From: CAYPIE01 sp964410665
GTDB taxonomy: Bacteria; Planctomycetota; Planctomycetia; Gemmatales; Gemmataceae
Length of the DNA: 64,000 nucleotides
Reading direction: 5' to 3'
Assembly: GCA_964410665.1 (NCBI GenBank)
Contig: CAYPIE010000011.1
Coordinates: forward strand, 35,849-99,848
Part shown: piece after piece, positions 44,806-53,934 of the stretch
Numbering within the stretch: the stretch's first letter is position 1
Layout of the letters: each line of letters starts with the position of its first letter
Position numbers and translations under genes: made by a program
Notes under the pieces: generated by a model
Database searches by the model: none
Seen by the model: the letters and a program-made list of their open reading frames with translations, nothing else
Told to the model about the DNA's origin: nothing

Positions 44806-46674
44806 TCAGGGCTTGGGGGCTGGCTTGCCCCGGACTTGTGCCAGTGCCCGCGCGGCGACCACCTGCAGGTCGGCGACCTGAGTGGCCTCCTCGATGGTCG
44901 GGATCGCCTCTTTTGCCGCTGGGCCGATATTGCCGAGGGCCAACAAAATCGCGCGGCGAGTGTCCGTTGCCCCGGTTCGGTACAGCCGTATCAGCGCCGG
45001 CACGGCAGGAGCTGCTGCGGCCCTGAGGTCTCCAAATAGTCTGATCACCTGCCGTTTGGCCGCTCCCGAGAGATCCTTGGCCTGCAAGAACGGGAGCAAC
45101 GGTTGGATCACGCTTGCCGCGGAGACTTCTCCGGCGCGAACAAGTTCTGCCAGGATCCTACGCAAACGGTCGCTCAACAAATCATCGGTAGGATCGAATG
45201 CGTTGGTCAGGATCCGCACGACGGCTTCGGTTTGCCCGGGGATGAGCGACTTCATCGCCGGCCCGAAAGCTGTGACAAATCCGCCCGCCGGCCCCCACGC
45301 TTCATTCGGTGAAGGGAGCAGACCAAAGTAGGTCCTCCCGGAAGCGTCGAAAAAGACTTTTAGACCTTGTCGACGGAGTTTCGGATCCTCGGCCTGCAGG
45401 ACCGCCACGAGAAAGTCCCTGGCCGTCTCCCCCGACAGTGCTTGGTTCGCCGCTTGCAAGGCGAATAAGCGGATCTCCTTGTCGGGATGGTGTAGGAGCT
45501 TGCGGAGGGGCTTGGCGGCCGGGTTGCCGATCTGGTACAGCCCGGACAGGGCAAAATTCAGGAGCGTCTGATGATCTTTCAACGCCAGCTTCTTGGAGTA
45601 CGGCTCGGCGACTTCCAGGATAACTCGGGCGGCTTCTTCGCCGTAGCCGTTGGCTCCAAAGGCACCGATGGCCACAAACGCTTCGGCACGCTTGACCGGT
45701 TCCAGTTCGGTGCGTAGCGTCCGCACCCAGGTGGGGTAGTTCTCGCCCTTGTAGGTCAATGCCTCCTTCGGCGGTGCTTCCGCATCGGCTCCTTCGGATA
45801 CGGCTGGGTCGGCTTCGGCCGGTGGGTCGGGCTGAGCTTGCAGCTTCTGGCTTCCGGGTCCGGCTACCCAGTCGGCCACCCCCCAGCCGGTCACGCCGAG
45901 GAGTACGGCCAGTCCCAACGCGATGTTCCACTTGGTCCACTGCATAATCACCCATCCTCCCTTGCTTAGACCGGCCACCCCCGCCGGCAGCGCCGTGTCA
46001 CCGGCCTGTCGAAACTGCACAAACACGGTGAGGGTCTTGGCCCTCAGCTCCCGCGACGCCTGCACTGCCATCGGCCCCAGACTCCACCCAATGCCCCGGC
46101 GGCTCAGCCGATGACGCAAGAGTGCCCGGGCCCGGGCCAGCCGCGATGACAGGGTTCCCTCGGGCAGGCCGAGCTGGGCGGCGGCCTCTGGCTGGGTTTG
46201 CTCGTAGAGTAGGCAATGGATCGCCGCGTCTCGGTACGGGACCGGCAGCTGGGCGATCTCCGCGTCGATCACCGCGTAGATCTCGCGCCCCTCTACGGTC
46301 GAAGCCGAAGCCGTCTCGGCTGGCTCGGACAAGGGTTCGATCGGTTGCCGCGTTCGCCGCCGGGTCCGCCGGGCCGCTTTGGCGGTCCGGGTCGCGACAC
46401 CGTGCAGCCAGCCGCGCAGCTGGCCGGGGTCGCGGAGGCCTGCGCCTCTGCGGACCAGCACCAGAAAGGTAGCCTGAAAGGCGTCCTCCGCATCCGCGTC
46501 GTTCCCCAGGATGCGTCGGCAGACGCCTAGGACCATCGGCCCGTGGCGGTCAAGCAGGATGGCGAAGGCCTGGTCATTGCCGCGGACGCTGAGCGCGGCC
46601 AGCAACTCAGCGTCGCCGAGCTGCTCGGCCCACTCTTGGTCGAGCACGCTTATCAGGGCCAACGCATCTGGCAT
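44806..46674 (-). CDS. ECF sigma factor fused to a transmembrane helix and HEAT repeats
   Basis: 622 residues from the ATG at 46674; the frame is open to 46749. Sigma region 2 (DEDAFQATFLVLVRR-type: ADAEDAFQATFLVLVRR) and region 4 (LGLPEGTLSSRLARARALLRHRL in parts) fill the first 190 residues. A helix (about 255-275, IALGLAVLLGVTGWGVADWV) anchors it in the membrane. Residues 330-620 are HEAT/ARM-like repeats (VILEVAEPY, FALQAANQALSG, VPALIRLYRTGATDTRRAILLALGNIG in parts). Two paralogues lie at 58300 and 59801. A membrane-tethered sigma factor with its own sensor domain is implied. Confidence 0.88.
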   Translation of the reverse strand: MPDALALISVLDQEWAEQLGDAELLAALSVRGNDQAFAILLDRHGPMVLGVCRRILGNDADAEDAFQATFLVLVRRGAGLRDPGQLRGWLHGVATRTAKAARRTRRRTRQPIEPLSEPAETASASTVEGREIYAVIDAEIAQLPVPYRDAAIHCLLYEQTQPEAAAQLGLPEGTLSSRLARARALLRHRLSRRGIGWSLGPMAVQASRELRAKTLTVFVQFRQAGDTALPAGVAGLSKGGWVIMQWTKWNIALGLAVLLGVTGWGVADWVAGPGSQKLQAQPDPPAEADPAVSEGADAEAPPKEALTYKGENYPTWVRTLRTELEPVKRAEAFVAIGAFGANGYGEEAARVILEVAEPYSKKLALKDHQTLLNFALSGLYQIGNPAAKPLRKLLHHPDKEIRLFALQAANQALSGETARDFLVAVLQAEDPKLRRQGLKVFFDASGRTYFGLLPSPNEAWGPAGGFVTAFGPAMKSLIPGQTEAVVRILTNAFDPTDDLLSDRLRRILAELVRAGEVSAASVIQPLLPFLQAKDLSGAAKRQVIRLFGDLRAAAAPAVPALIRLYRTGATDTRRAILLALGNIGPAAKEAIPTIEEATQVADLQVVAARALAQVRGKPAPKP

Positions 46675-46765
46675 AAGGCTGTCTTTGCTCCGTCTGCTGG
46701 GTGATGGGCGACCATCTCTATCATCCTGCTCCAAACGCCCGAAACCCATCCCGGAAATTGCCAGA

Positions 46766-46808
46766 AAAACCGCCCTGGAGGTGGTTTCAACTCCTCCAGG
46801 GCGGTTTT
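46766..46808 (-). terminator. Strong intrinsic terminator of the deiodinase-like gene
   Basis: A 16-bp perfect stem: AAAACCGCCCTGGAGG (46766-46781) and CCTCCAGGGCGGTTTT (46793-46808) with an 11-base loop. On the minus strand the stem is followed by TTTTTCTGG, a terminator T-run; the plus strand also ends in GGTTTT, so it could act both ways. It lies 56 bp beyond the stop of the selenoprotein-like gene. Confidence 0.88.
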
Positions 46809-46863
46809 GCCCGACCGGTGGTCGGGACGAACTCTCGATGGATGTGAGCGTTTGCCCAGACGA

Positions 46864-47523
46864 CTACGGCCGACGCTGCCTCGGGAAGGCGGACTTGGTT
46901 GGATCGAGGATGCGACCCTTCTCGGGCTGTTGCAACAACTTGCGTAGGCTGGTCTCCATCTCCGCCGGCTTGAAGCCGAACGGTCCGCGACCGCCACGGT
47001 AGGCAACCTTGCCGTCTTTGCTGACGATGTACAACCGGTCCGGAAATCCCGAATAGGCCTTTTCAACTTTGTTATCGAGGTTGTCGATCAGGGTGGGAAT
47101 GTTCAACTTTAATTCAGACGCACAGGTCGAGGCCATGTCCTGGCGTTGCTCGAACGTTTTAGGGTCTTCGTACAAGCGTCCGTTTACCGGGATGGCCCAG
47201 CCGCCCTTGGGGTGCGCTTCGCGGATGTAGACGACAAAGAATTCGGCTTGAGTCTTGTAATGCTCGTAGAGCTTTTCTAGGTCGCCAGACTGGCGACGAA
47301 AGGGCGGTCAGGTGTAGCTGCCAAAGATCAGCACCACTGGCTTCACTTCACGAAACGAAGACAGTTTGACGGTCTTGACCGCTTCCCCAGTGGCGTCTTT
47401 GGCCTGGAGGAGTTTGAGGTTGAAATCGGGGGCCAGTCGTCCCTCGGGGACGCCGCCACCGCGCGGTGGCTGTGCCGTGGTCGCCAACGGCAGCAGCAAC
47501 AAGCAAACGAGGCTGCGGAGCAT
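46864..47523 (-). CDS. Deiodinase-like thioredoxin-fold selenoprotein (in-frame TGA = Sec72)
   Basis: One frame runs from ATG 47523 to the stop at 46864, interrupted only by TGA at 47308-47310. A signal peptide (LRSLVCLLLLPLATTAQ) is followed by LAPDFNLKLL, then PVVLIFGSYT-TGA-PPFRRQ. In iodothyronine deiodinases the active site is GSCT-Sec-PPF, so the TGA sits exactly at selenocysteine. After it, FFVVYIREAHPKGGWAIPVN matches the deiodinase IYIEEAHxxDGW segment, and FPDRLYIVSKDGKVAYRGG is the thioredoxin-fold end. The upstream and downstream halves are in the same frame (no shift). A SECIS-like hairpin follows 18 nt after the TGA. Total 219 residues. A bacterial member would reduce an unknown substrate, not thyroid hormone. 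Confidence 0.87.
47281..47297 (-). promoter_or_regulatory. Bacterial SECIS element downstream of the UGA codon
   Basis: In the mRNA, GUCGCCA and UGGCGAC (7-bp perfect stem) enclose loop GUC. The loop G lies 18 nt after the UGA (47310-47308). Known bacterial SECIS elements need a hairpin with a G among the first two loop bases about 16-37 nt beyond the UGA; this one fits. The structure lies in coding sequence (QSGD region), as bacterial SECIS must. Only the apical part is evident; the lower stem is weak. Confidence 0.78.
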
Positions 47524-47653
47524 GCAAGGTTCTCCGTCGTGATGAGAAATCCCATTCGGTTTCGGGGGTTCACCCTTGTCAATTTAACCAATTTCAGGGC
47601 TGGAAGTCTCAAACCAGGATGATTTCCTCTCCTGATCGCTGCGGGTTAAAGGA

Positions 47654-48427
47654 TCAGGCAGCCGGTTCCTGCCAGCCTGGCAGTTCCAAAGCATCATGAT
47701 AGCCGAACATGTGCACCTGATCACTGTGCTCTCGGTGCAACCGGCGTAGCTCGGCCAGGCTCGCTCGCCGCAGGGCATCATCATCAGCCCGCTGGCTGGC
47801 CAGTTCGGCAACCCGGTGTTTTTCATCGGTCAGCTCCGCCCGCAGGTAGTAGGCGTCGCCGACCTGCAGCAGCCAGCGATCGCCTTGCTGGATAGCGACG
47901 CCGCAGTGGCCAAGAGTGTGGCCGAACAGCGGGATCAGCAATACTTCTGCGGCAAAGCCCAGCGGCACCGGCCGGGCTTGCAGACCAAACCATTGACGAG
48001 CGGATTTGCCACACGGCTGCCAACGTGGCGAATGGGCAAACTGGCTGGGCACATATCGCGGGTGGCCGGACTGGGCATGAGCATGCTCCTCTTCGCCGAC
48101 GAACACAGTTGCCTGCGGGAAATCTGCCAACCCGCCCGCGTGGTCGGGATCGCAATGCGTAAGCACAATCCGGTCGACTTGGCTTGGAGCCAAGCCCAAC
48201 TGCTCGATCTGTCGGATGGCAGTGTCGGGCTCGTTGAATTGAAAGCCGGCCAGGTCGATCAATGGCTGGCCAAGGCGTTGAACCGGGTTGTGACAATCGA
48301 GCAAGCCGATCCCAGTATCCACCAGGGCCAGCCCGTTGGCATCTTCGAGCAGCAGACAGTGGCAGACAACGGTGGGGTAAGAGGGGACCTTCAGGGTACC
48401 GCAGTTAAGGTGGTGGATCCTGGTCAT
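47654..48427 (-). CDS. Metallo-beta-lactamase-fold hydrolase (lactonase-like)
   Basis: 257 residues from the ATG at 48427, with GGAGA at a good distance; a TTG at 48442 would add five. The metal motif LTHCDPDHAGG, LALVDTGIGLLD, the PLFGHTLGHCG histidines and GDAYYL are all present, and a terminal HMFGYHD gives the last His. This order resembles N-acyl-homoserine-lactonase-like MBL proteins, but the substrate is not certain. It is 131 bp upstream of the selenoprotein gene on the same strand and may be cotranscribed. Confidence 0.85.
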   Translation of the reverse strand: MTRIHHLNCGTLKVPSYPTVVCHCLLLEDANGLALVDTGIGLLDCHNPVQRLGQPLIDLAGFQFNEPDTAIRQIEQLGLAPSQVDRIVLTHCDPDHAGGLADFPQATVFVGEEEHAHAQSGHPRYVPSQFAHSPRWQPCGKSARQWFGLQARPVPLGFAAEVLLIPLFGHTLGHCGVAIQQGDRWLLQVGDAYYLRAELTDEKHRVAELASQRADDDALRRASLAELRRLHREHSDQVHMFGYHDALELPGWQEPAA

Positions 48428-48442
48428 GGCATGTTTCTCCAA

Positions 48443-48749
48443 CGATGTTCATGGGGCGGGCATTCGTTGCTGTAGTCCACACTTGGGAAAGCGTCCATGG
48501 ACGTTCTTTACCGCCTCAGAAACAACGAGTGGTCCGCCCGGAGTCTGCGACGGGGGTGGTCCGCATCCCGCGTCACCAACGATCCGGATTGGGTAGCACG
48601 CCCTGAGCCTGCGACGGGGGTGGTTGACACATACGTACCCTCTCGAGATTTCTGATCTCTTCGGGGCGGCGGTTGATCTTGATCCATGAGGCGATCGGGC
48701 TTATTGCCGCACGAGAGACTAGGGTTTTGTCCGCGCGCAGGGAGCCGCC
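48443..48749. other. Intergenic region with degenerate family A elements
   Basis: No gene is supported. Two degenerate copies of the family A palindrome are visible: GTCCGCCCGGAGTCTGCGAC (48533-48552 region) followed by GGGGGTGG, and GTAGCACGCCCTGAGCCTGC (about 48593-48612) followed by GACGGGGGTGG. It separates divergent genes and probably contains both promoters, though no clear promoter is seen. Confidence 0.55.
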
Positions 48750-50549
48750 ATGAAGCTCACGCCCGTCCGGTGGTTGACAACCGTTTCGACCCGGTGGGTG
48801 ACCACTTGCACGGAACCGTTCTACCAATTCCGGTCGGACCCGGCCTGCGCGTTGGGGCTTTTCTCGGGGTTGGCCACCTTTGTGGTCTTGCAACTCCTGA
48901 TGGCGGCGTGGGTGCACCACGCCTTCGAAGGCAAATATCACGCCGCGTTCCTCGCTTCCGAGCGGCTCGGGGTCACTAGCACCGAGGCGGATGCGGGTTA
49001 CACCCCCTCGGTCTCCGACCTGTATGCCCACAATGGCTGGGACGGCCAGTTCTTCTTCCGTGTCTCGATTGACCCGTTTGGCTTAGACCAGGAAAGTCCA
49101 GCCCACTTGGACATCCCTGGTTATCGCTACCAGCGGATCGGCGTCCCGATCCTCGCCTGGGCCGCTTCGCACGTTCTGGGCTACGAGGTTACCTCGCCCT
49201 ACGTTTATCACACGGTCCAGATGGTTCTAGTATCGCTCGGCTTTGCCGTGCTGGTCTTCTGGCTGAAGCGGCAAGGTGTCAATCCGCTGTATGCGCTCGC
49301 TTGGCTCGGGGCCGGGGGCACCCTATACACCCTCGGCTACGGCCTGCCGGACTCTTCGGCGGACGCGCTGTTCATCGTCTGCCTATGCGCGATCTGGTAT
49401 CGGTGGCTGGCCACCTACGTGATCGCGGCGACGCTGTTGCTGTTGATCCGGGAGGGGTATGCGGCCTTCGCCGCCGTGGTCTTCCTGTTCACGGCTTCTC
49501 GGTTGATGAGCTGGAGCGAAGGCAGGCGGTACGGGAGGGTCGCTCTGTTGACAGCGCTGCCCGGCCTGGTTGTGGTCGGATGGTACCTGTATGTCTCGTA
49601 TCGCTTCGGTATCCCGCCCCTAGATGAGTCCCGCCACCCGCCGGGTTTCGTCGATTACCCATTCGCTGCCTGTTGGGACTGGCTGAAGCTTCAGTTCGAG
49701 AACCCACAGTTGCACGAGATGCGGAACAAGGTTGTCAGCGCCCTGACCATCGCGCTGGCGTTGCTGACATTGCTCCGCAATGCCCGCCGCTCTCTGATCG
49801 CCTGGTGCGTCGCCCCGTACATCTGGCTCGTGGCTTGCCTGGGCTCAGTGGTGTGGTGGGACCAGTCCGGCTACTTCAAGGCGCTGGGTTCGGTCCTCGT
49901 GGTGCTGATTTTCATGCTGCCGTTGCAGAAAGGGTTGCTGATCCGGCTAGTCCTGGCGGCGAACCTCCTGATCGGCCTGGATTGGAACTTTGTCCACGGG
50001 CTGATGCCGGCCCCGTTCCATAGCACCAGGGCGGCGCCGATTCTGGTGAACGGACCCTACCCAACGCATCCGTTCAATTCGAATATGAATCAGGTTCAAG
50101 CGAGGGTGCAGCCCTTGCCCGGCCAGCCCACCAACGCTCCGCTGCCGGAGTTCTCCTGGGCTGTAAAGTGGTTGGACGCGCGGTCCGAGGTGAAAGCATC
50201 GTACCAAGGCATCTGGCGGCCCGTGCATCGAGAGCTGGTTCCGCTCCGGCTTGCGGTCACCAACCGTTCAAACGTTCCCTGGCAGCCCAACCCCCAGGTG
50301 GGGTGGGGCGCGGTCAACGTGGCTTACTTGGTCACCGACGCGTTGGGCAATCGCGTCTTCCAGGACGGCCGCATCCCTCTGCCCAATCGGGTCGAGCCCG
50401 GCGAGACGATTGAGGTTACGCTCTGGCTCCGCCTGGACAAGCCTCGCGAGAACCACCTCGCCCTGGCGGTTGTCCAAGAGGGCGTCCATGGGACCGACTT
50501 GCGAGGCAACCGTTCCAGTGGAGTCCGCTACGCATTCCACGTCCGCTGA
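48750..50549 (+). CDS. Multi-span membrane glycosyltransferase-like protein with C-terminal Ig-like domain
   Basis: 599 residues. About ten to eleven hydrophobic helices fill residues 35-420. The first extracytoplasmic loop has DLYAHNGWDGQFFFRVSIDPF, whose Asp-Gly pattern is seen in GT39/EpsG-like integral glycosyltransferases that use lipid-linked sugars. The C-terminal 160 residues are soluble beta-sandwich (LRLAVTNRSNVPW, VEPGETIEVTLWLRLD), an Ig-like module often found on glycan-handling proteins. Activity and sugar are unknown. It is upstream of the surface beta-helix gene, with a terminator between them. Confidence 0.65.
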   Translation: MKLTPVRWLTTVSTRWVTTCTEPFYQFRSDPACALGLFSGLATFVVLQLLMAAWVHHAFEGKYHAAFLASERLGVTSTEADAGYTPSVSDLYAHNGWDGQFFFRVSIDPFGLDQESPAHLDIPGYRYQRIGVPILAWAASHVLGYEVTSPYVYHTVQMVLVSLGFAVLVFWLKRQGVNPLYALAWLGAGGTLYTLGYGLPDSSADALFIVCLCAIWYRWLATYVIAATLLLLIREGYAAFAAVVFLFTASRLMSWSEGRRYGRVALLTALPGLVVVGWYLYVSYRFGIPPLDESRHPPGFVDYPFAACWDWLKLQFENPQLHEMRNKVVSALTIALALLTLLRNARRSLIAWCVAPYIWLVACLGSVVWWDQSGYFKALGSVLVVLIFMLPLQKGLLIRLVLAANLLIGLDWNFVHGLMPAPFHSTRAAPILVNGPYPTHPFNSNMNQVQARVQPLPGQPTNAPLPEFSWAVKWLDARSEVKASYQGIWRPVHRELVPLRLAVTNRSNVPWQPNPQVGWGAVNVAYLVTDALGNRVFQDGRIPLPNRVEPGETIEVTLWLRLDKPRENHLALAVVQEGVHGTDLRGNRSSGVRYAFHVR

Positions 50550-50570
50550 CCTCGGCTTGGCTCAGCGGAC
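50541..50570 (+). terminator. Terminator-like hairpin after the membrane glycosyltransferase-like gene
   Basis: GTCCGCTGA (50541-50549, including the stop codon) pairs perfectly with TCAGCGGAC (50562-50570); the loop is 12 bases. GTTTACGTTTG follows, only partly T-rich, so efficiency is uncertain. Confidence 0.6.
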
Positions 50571-50625
50571 GTTTACGTTTGGCTCCATTGCGAAACCATT
50601 TGCGCTCACTACCGCAGAGACTACT

Positions 50626-50654
50626 TTGAATCGGGCTGTAACGGAGAGTATACT
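50626..50654 (+). promoter_or_regulatory. Sigma-70-type promoter of the beta-helix gene
   Basis: TTGAAT (50626-50631), 17-bp spacer, TATACT (50649-50654): one of the few good -35/-10 pairs in the window. Transcription would begin near 50661, about 36 nt before the ATG at 50697. Confidence 0.65.
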
Positions 50655-50696
50655 TCGTCATCATATCATCCAAGAATCTCACTCGAGAACACTCTG

Positions 50697-53600
50697 ATGT
50701 ATAGCATGATTCTTCTGCCACGACCCAACCTCGGCACGGCAGGTTTGGCGCTGGAGACCCTGGAGGATCGGTCGGTCCCCGCAACTCTTCACGTCGCGCC
50801 CGATGGCATCGACGCAGCCGGCCAGGGTTCCGCCGTGTCGCCCTTTCGCAGCATCCAGTTTGCGGTCAACCAAGCCGCGACCGATGACATCATCAAAGTC
50901 GCCGAAGGGACGTATACACACAACCCAGCCCTCGATCCCATGGCCGGCCAACGTGGTACGACCGGAGTGGTGGTCATCATCGACAAACGACTCACCTTGC
51001 GGGGAGGGTACAGTCGCGACGACGGGTTCGCCACGCCCGACTTCATGAACAACCCGACCATCATCGATGGGACCGATTCCGTTCGCGGCGTCCTGGTTTT
51101 CGCCTTTGGGCCACCGGACAGCACCGGTCTGGTGATGGAAAACTTCGTCATTCAAAACGGCCGTGCCACCGGGATCACCTCGACGGCTGAGCAAGGAAGC
51201 GACCGTTATGTTTTCGGCGAGGGGGGCGGACTACGGATCGACTTTTCCGCCAACCAGAACGAGTCCCGGCCAGTTGAATTACGGAACTTGATCATCCGTA
51301 ACAACCAGGCGATCGGTACGGACACCAGTGGCGGCCCGGTCGGGGGCGCGAACTACGATTATGGCGGCTACGGGGTCGGGGGAGGCTTGTACGCCACCTT
51401 CGTCAACAACCTACTCCTTGAAGGGGTGACCTTCGAGAATAATCTCGCCCTGGGTGCTGCGGGGAAGGTGCAGGGCGGCGCAGGCATCGGCGGGGGGGCC
51501 TTCTTGGACACTAGCAACGTGACCGCGAACAACCTCAGATTCGTCGGCAACCGGGCTATCAGCGGTGGGACCAACGGGACCAACGACCTAACTGCGGTGG
51601 GTCGGGTCGGCGACGCTCTGGGCGGGGGGATCAACATCCGCGCGGGGAACGTAGCGGAGGCCGCCCGTTCTAGGCAGGTGTTTACCAATGTGACTTTCGT
51701 GGACAACCAGGTCGTCGGTTCGAGCTCGACGAGTACGGCCGCCGACTCGAAGGGGGCTGACGGGGCCGGCGGCGCGATCAACATCGAATTCTCCGACACT
51801 CGGTTCGTCAACGTTGATTTTGAAAGGAACCAGGCGTTCGCAGGGGCTGGATATCGGGGCGGGAACGGCAACGGGGCCGCAATCCGAACCTTCGAGGCGA
51901 CGTTGACCGTGGATCGCGGCCGGTTTGTGAACAACCTCTCCGTCGGGGGAGAGACGACGGCACCGTCGAGCGGCGGAAACCTCGGCACCCCTGGTGGCTC
52001 CGGCCTATACTTGACCACGTTCAACCCGGCCAGTGACCGGACGATCACCGTCCGCAACTCCCTCTTCGCCGACAACGAGATCCGGTTCCCGAACCAACCG
52101 CAGGCGCCAGACTTTGGTGGTGCTGGGGCTGCAATTTACATGCAGGGCGTGGTGGCGACCTACGACAACGTGACCATCGCGAACAACGTTATTGACGATC
52201 GGCTGATCTTTGGTCAGGCCGTCGTCCTGATTGGTGATGTGCCTTCGTTTGGCTCTTCCGCCACCTTCCGCAACAGCATCATTTCCGATCACAACAGCGG
52301 CGGCGGCAATGCCCCAGCCATTACCGCCTTTCCGAACACAACGGTCGTTCTGGACAACGTTCTGTACGCCAACAACCGCCGCGACGACAACGCGGACGAA
52401 GGTGCCAACGCCGGGAATTACCAGCTTCGCAACGTGACCAATGCCGCTTCGACGATGTATGTCTCTCCAGGCGCCCCAGACTTCGACTACGGCTTGCAAG
52501 CCAACTCACCAGCGCGGAACGCGGCCACGAACCCAATGGTGACCGTGGACCTGTTCAACAACAACCGTGTCGCGACCGACGGCCCGACCGCCGATCTGGG
52601 AGCGATCGAGTTCGGTTCGACTGGGACAGTCGGGGCCTCGCCCATGCCGGTGGTGCCGCCGTCGCCCCCGGGTGTCCCACCGCCGGTAGTACCGCCGTCA
52701 CCTCCGATTGTCCCACCGCCTGCAGGGACGAAGCCAACCGGACAGAATTCCACCGGACTTTATGCCGTGGGTTCGGGGCCTGGGGGCCCTTCCGAGGTTC
52801 GGGTCTTCAATGCCGCGGCAGGACTGCAGTATTCCAGAAACGCCTTCCCGGGCATTACGGGTGGCACGCGCACCGCCGTGGCAGACGTCAATGCCGACAC
52901 CATCCCCGATCTCATCGTTGGCACCGGGCCAGGGATCGCCACGAGTGTGATCGTATTTGATGGCCGTACCAACGAGGTCCTCCAGAGCATTGATCCATTT
53001 GAATCGTCCTTCCTGGGTGGGGTGTTTGTCGCCGCGGGCGATGTCAACGCCGATGGCTTCGCCGACATTGTCATCACTCCTGACGAAGGTGGTGGACCTC
53101 GAGCTCGGGTTTTCTCCGGCAACGGCTTCGGTGTGCTCAACGATTTCTTTGGGATCCAGGACCCCAACTTCCGCGGTGGTGCCCGCGCCGCGTTCGGCGA
53201 CATTAACGGGGACGGTCGCTCGGACCTGCTGGTTGTCGCCGGGTTCGGCGGCGGACCGCGCATCGCCGGCTTTGACGGGGCGAGCGTGGCTTCGGGCAAC
53301 GCATCGCCGCAGAAGCTGTTCGCGGATTTCTTCGTCTTCGAGCCGACCTTACGCAATGGTGTGTTTATTACTGCCGGGGACATCACCGGGGATGGCTTCG
53401 CCGACGTGATCGCCGGGGGCGGCCCCGGCGGTAGCCCCCGGGTGTTTGGGCTCTCGGGCCGGAGTTTGATCAATGGCGGCAATCAGGTTCAGATTGCCAA
53501 CTTTTTTGCCGGTGATCCGAACAATCGCGGAGGCCTCCGGGTCACCACGAAGAATCTCGATGGGGATAACCGTGATGATCTTGTCGTCGGCGATGGGGAA

Positions 53601-53723
53601 GGGGCTGGCTCTGAAATTCTACGCTATCTTGGTAGGGACATTGCCGACAACGGCACCCCGCCGCTCAACGGCGCTCCCCTCACGGCGTTCGCGGGTTTCT
53701 CCAACGGCGTCTGGATCGGCTAA
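50697..53723 (+). CDS. Surface right-handed beta-helix / FG-GAP repeat protein
   Basis: 1008 residues. The N-terminus has LALETLEDRSVPATLHV, a motif shared by many planctomycete (especially Gemmata-like) surface proteins at the same position. Residues 35-640 are a right-handed beta-helix with many Asn-rich rungs (FVNNLLLEGVTFENNLA, IIRNNQAIG). A Pro-rich linker (about 645-680, PPSPPGVPPPVVPPS) leads to five FG-GAP/VCBS-like repeats (about 685-1000), each with a calcium-type loop such as DVNADTIPD and DINGDGRSD. It is probably an adhesin or polysaccharide-binding surface protein. It is preceded by its own promoter. Confidence 0.85.
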   Translation: MYSMILLPRPNLGTAGLALETLEDRSVPATLHVAPDGIDAAGQGSAVSPFRSIQFAVNQAATDDIIKVAEGTYTHNPALDPMAGQRGTTGVVVIIDKRLTLRGGYSRDDGFATPDFMNNPTIIDGTDSVRGVLVFAFGPPDSTGLVMENFVIQNGRATGITSTAEQGSDRYVFGEGGGLRIDFSANQNESRPVELRNLIIRNNQAIGTDTSGGPVGGANYDYGGYGVGGGLYATFVNNLLLEGVTFENNLALGAAGKVQGGAGIGGGAFLDTSNVTANNLRFVGNRAISGGTNGTNDLTAVGRVGDALGGGINIRAGNVAEAARSRQVFTNVTFVDNQVVGSSSTSTAADSKGADGAGGAINIEFSDTRFVNVDFERNQAFAGAGYRGGNGNGAAIRTFEATLTVDRGRFVNNLSVGGETTAPSSGGNLGTPGGSGLYLTTFNPASDRTITVRNSLFADNEIRFPNQPQAPDFGGAGAAIYMQGVVATYDNVTIANNVIDDRLIFGQAVVLIGDVPSFGSSATFRNSIISDHNSGGGNAPAITAFPNTTVVLDNVLYANNRRDDNADEGANAGNYQLRNVTNAASTMYVSPGAPDFDYGLQANSPARNAATNPMVTVDLFNNNRVATDGPTADLGAIEFGSTGTVGASPMPVVPPSPPGVPPPVVPPSPPIVPPPAGTKPTGQNSTGLYAVGSGPGGPSEVRVFNAAAGLQYSRNAFPGITGGTRTAVADVNADTIPDLIVGTGPGIATSVIVFDGRTNEVLQSIDPFESSFLGGVFVAAGDVNADGFADIVITPDEGGGPRARVFSGNGFGVLNDFFGIQDPNFRGGARAAFGDINGDGRSDLLVVAGFGGGPRIAGFDGASVASGNASPQKLFADFFVFEPTLRNGVFITAGDITGDGFADVIAGGGPGGSPRVFGLSGRSLINGGNQVQIANFFAGDPNNRGGLRVTTKNLDGDNRDDLVVGDGEGAGSEILRYLGRDIADNGTPPLNGAPLTAFAGFSNGVWIG

Positions 53724-53934
53724 CCCTCCAGACACCCCGCCCTGCCTCTGACCAGCATTCCCTGTCCATGCCCCACGCAACCTCGCGGTCAAGCCTACGA
53801 AGTGGCAGGATCGCCGGCCGGTCGACCTTGATCACGGGTTCGGTGGGGTCGTACTTACTTCGATGCATCCGCGCCATTCAAGAAAACCACACTACCCCCT
53901 GGACGGGTCGCTTTCGCCGTGAGGAGCAGATTGC

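Noticed and set aside
47308..47310. Treating the deiodinase-like locus as a pseudogene or two separate genes
   Set aside because: Both halves stay in one frame, the TGA is exactly at the family's Sec position, the halves show no other damage and a fitting hairpin follows; two genes would each lack half of a thioredoxin fold.
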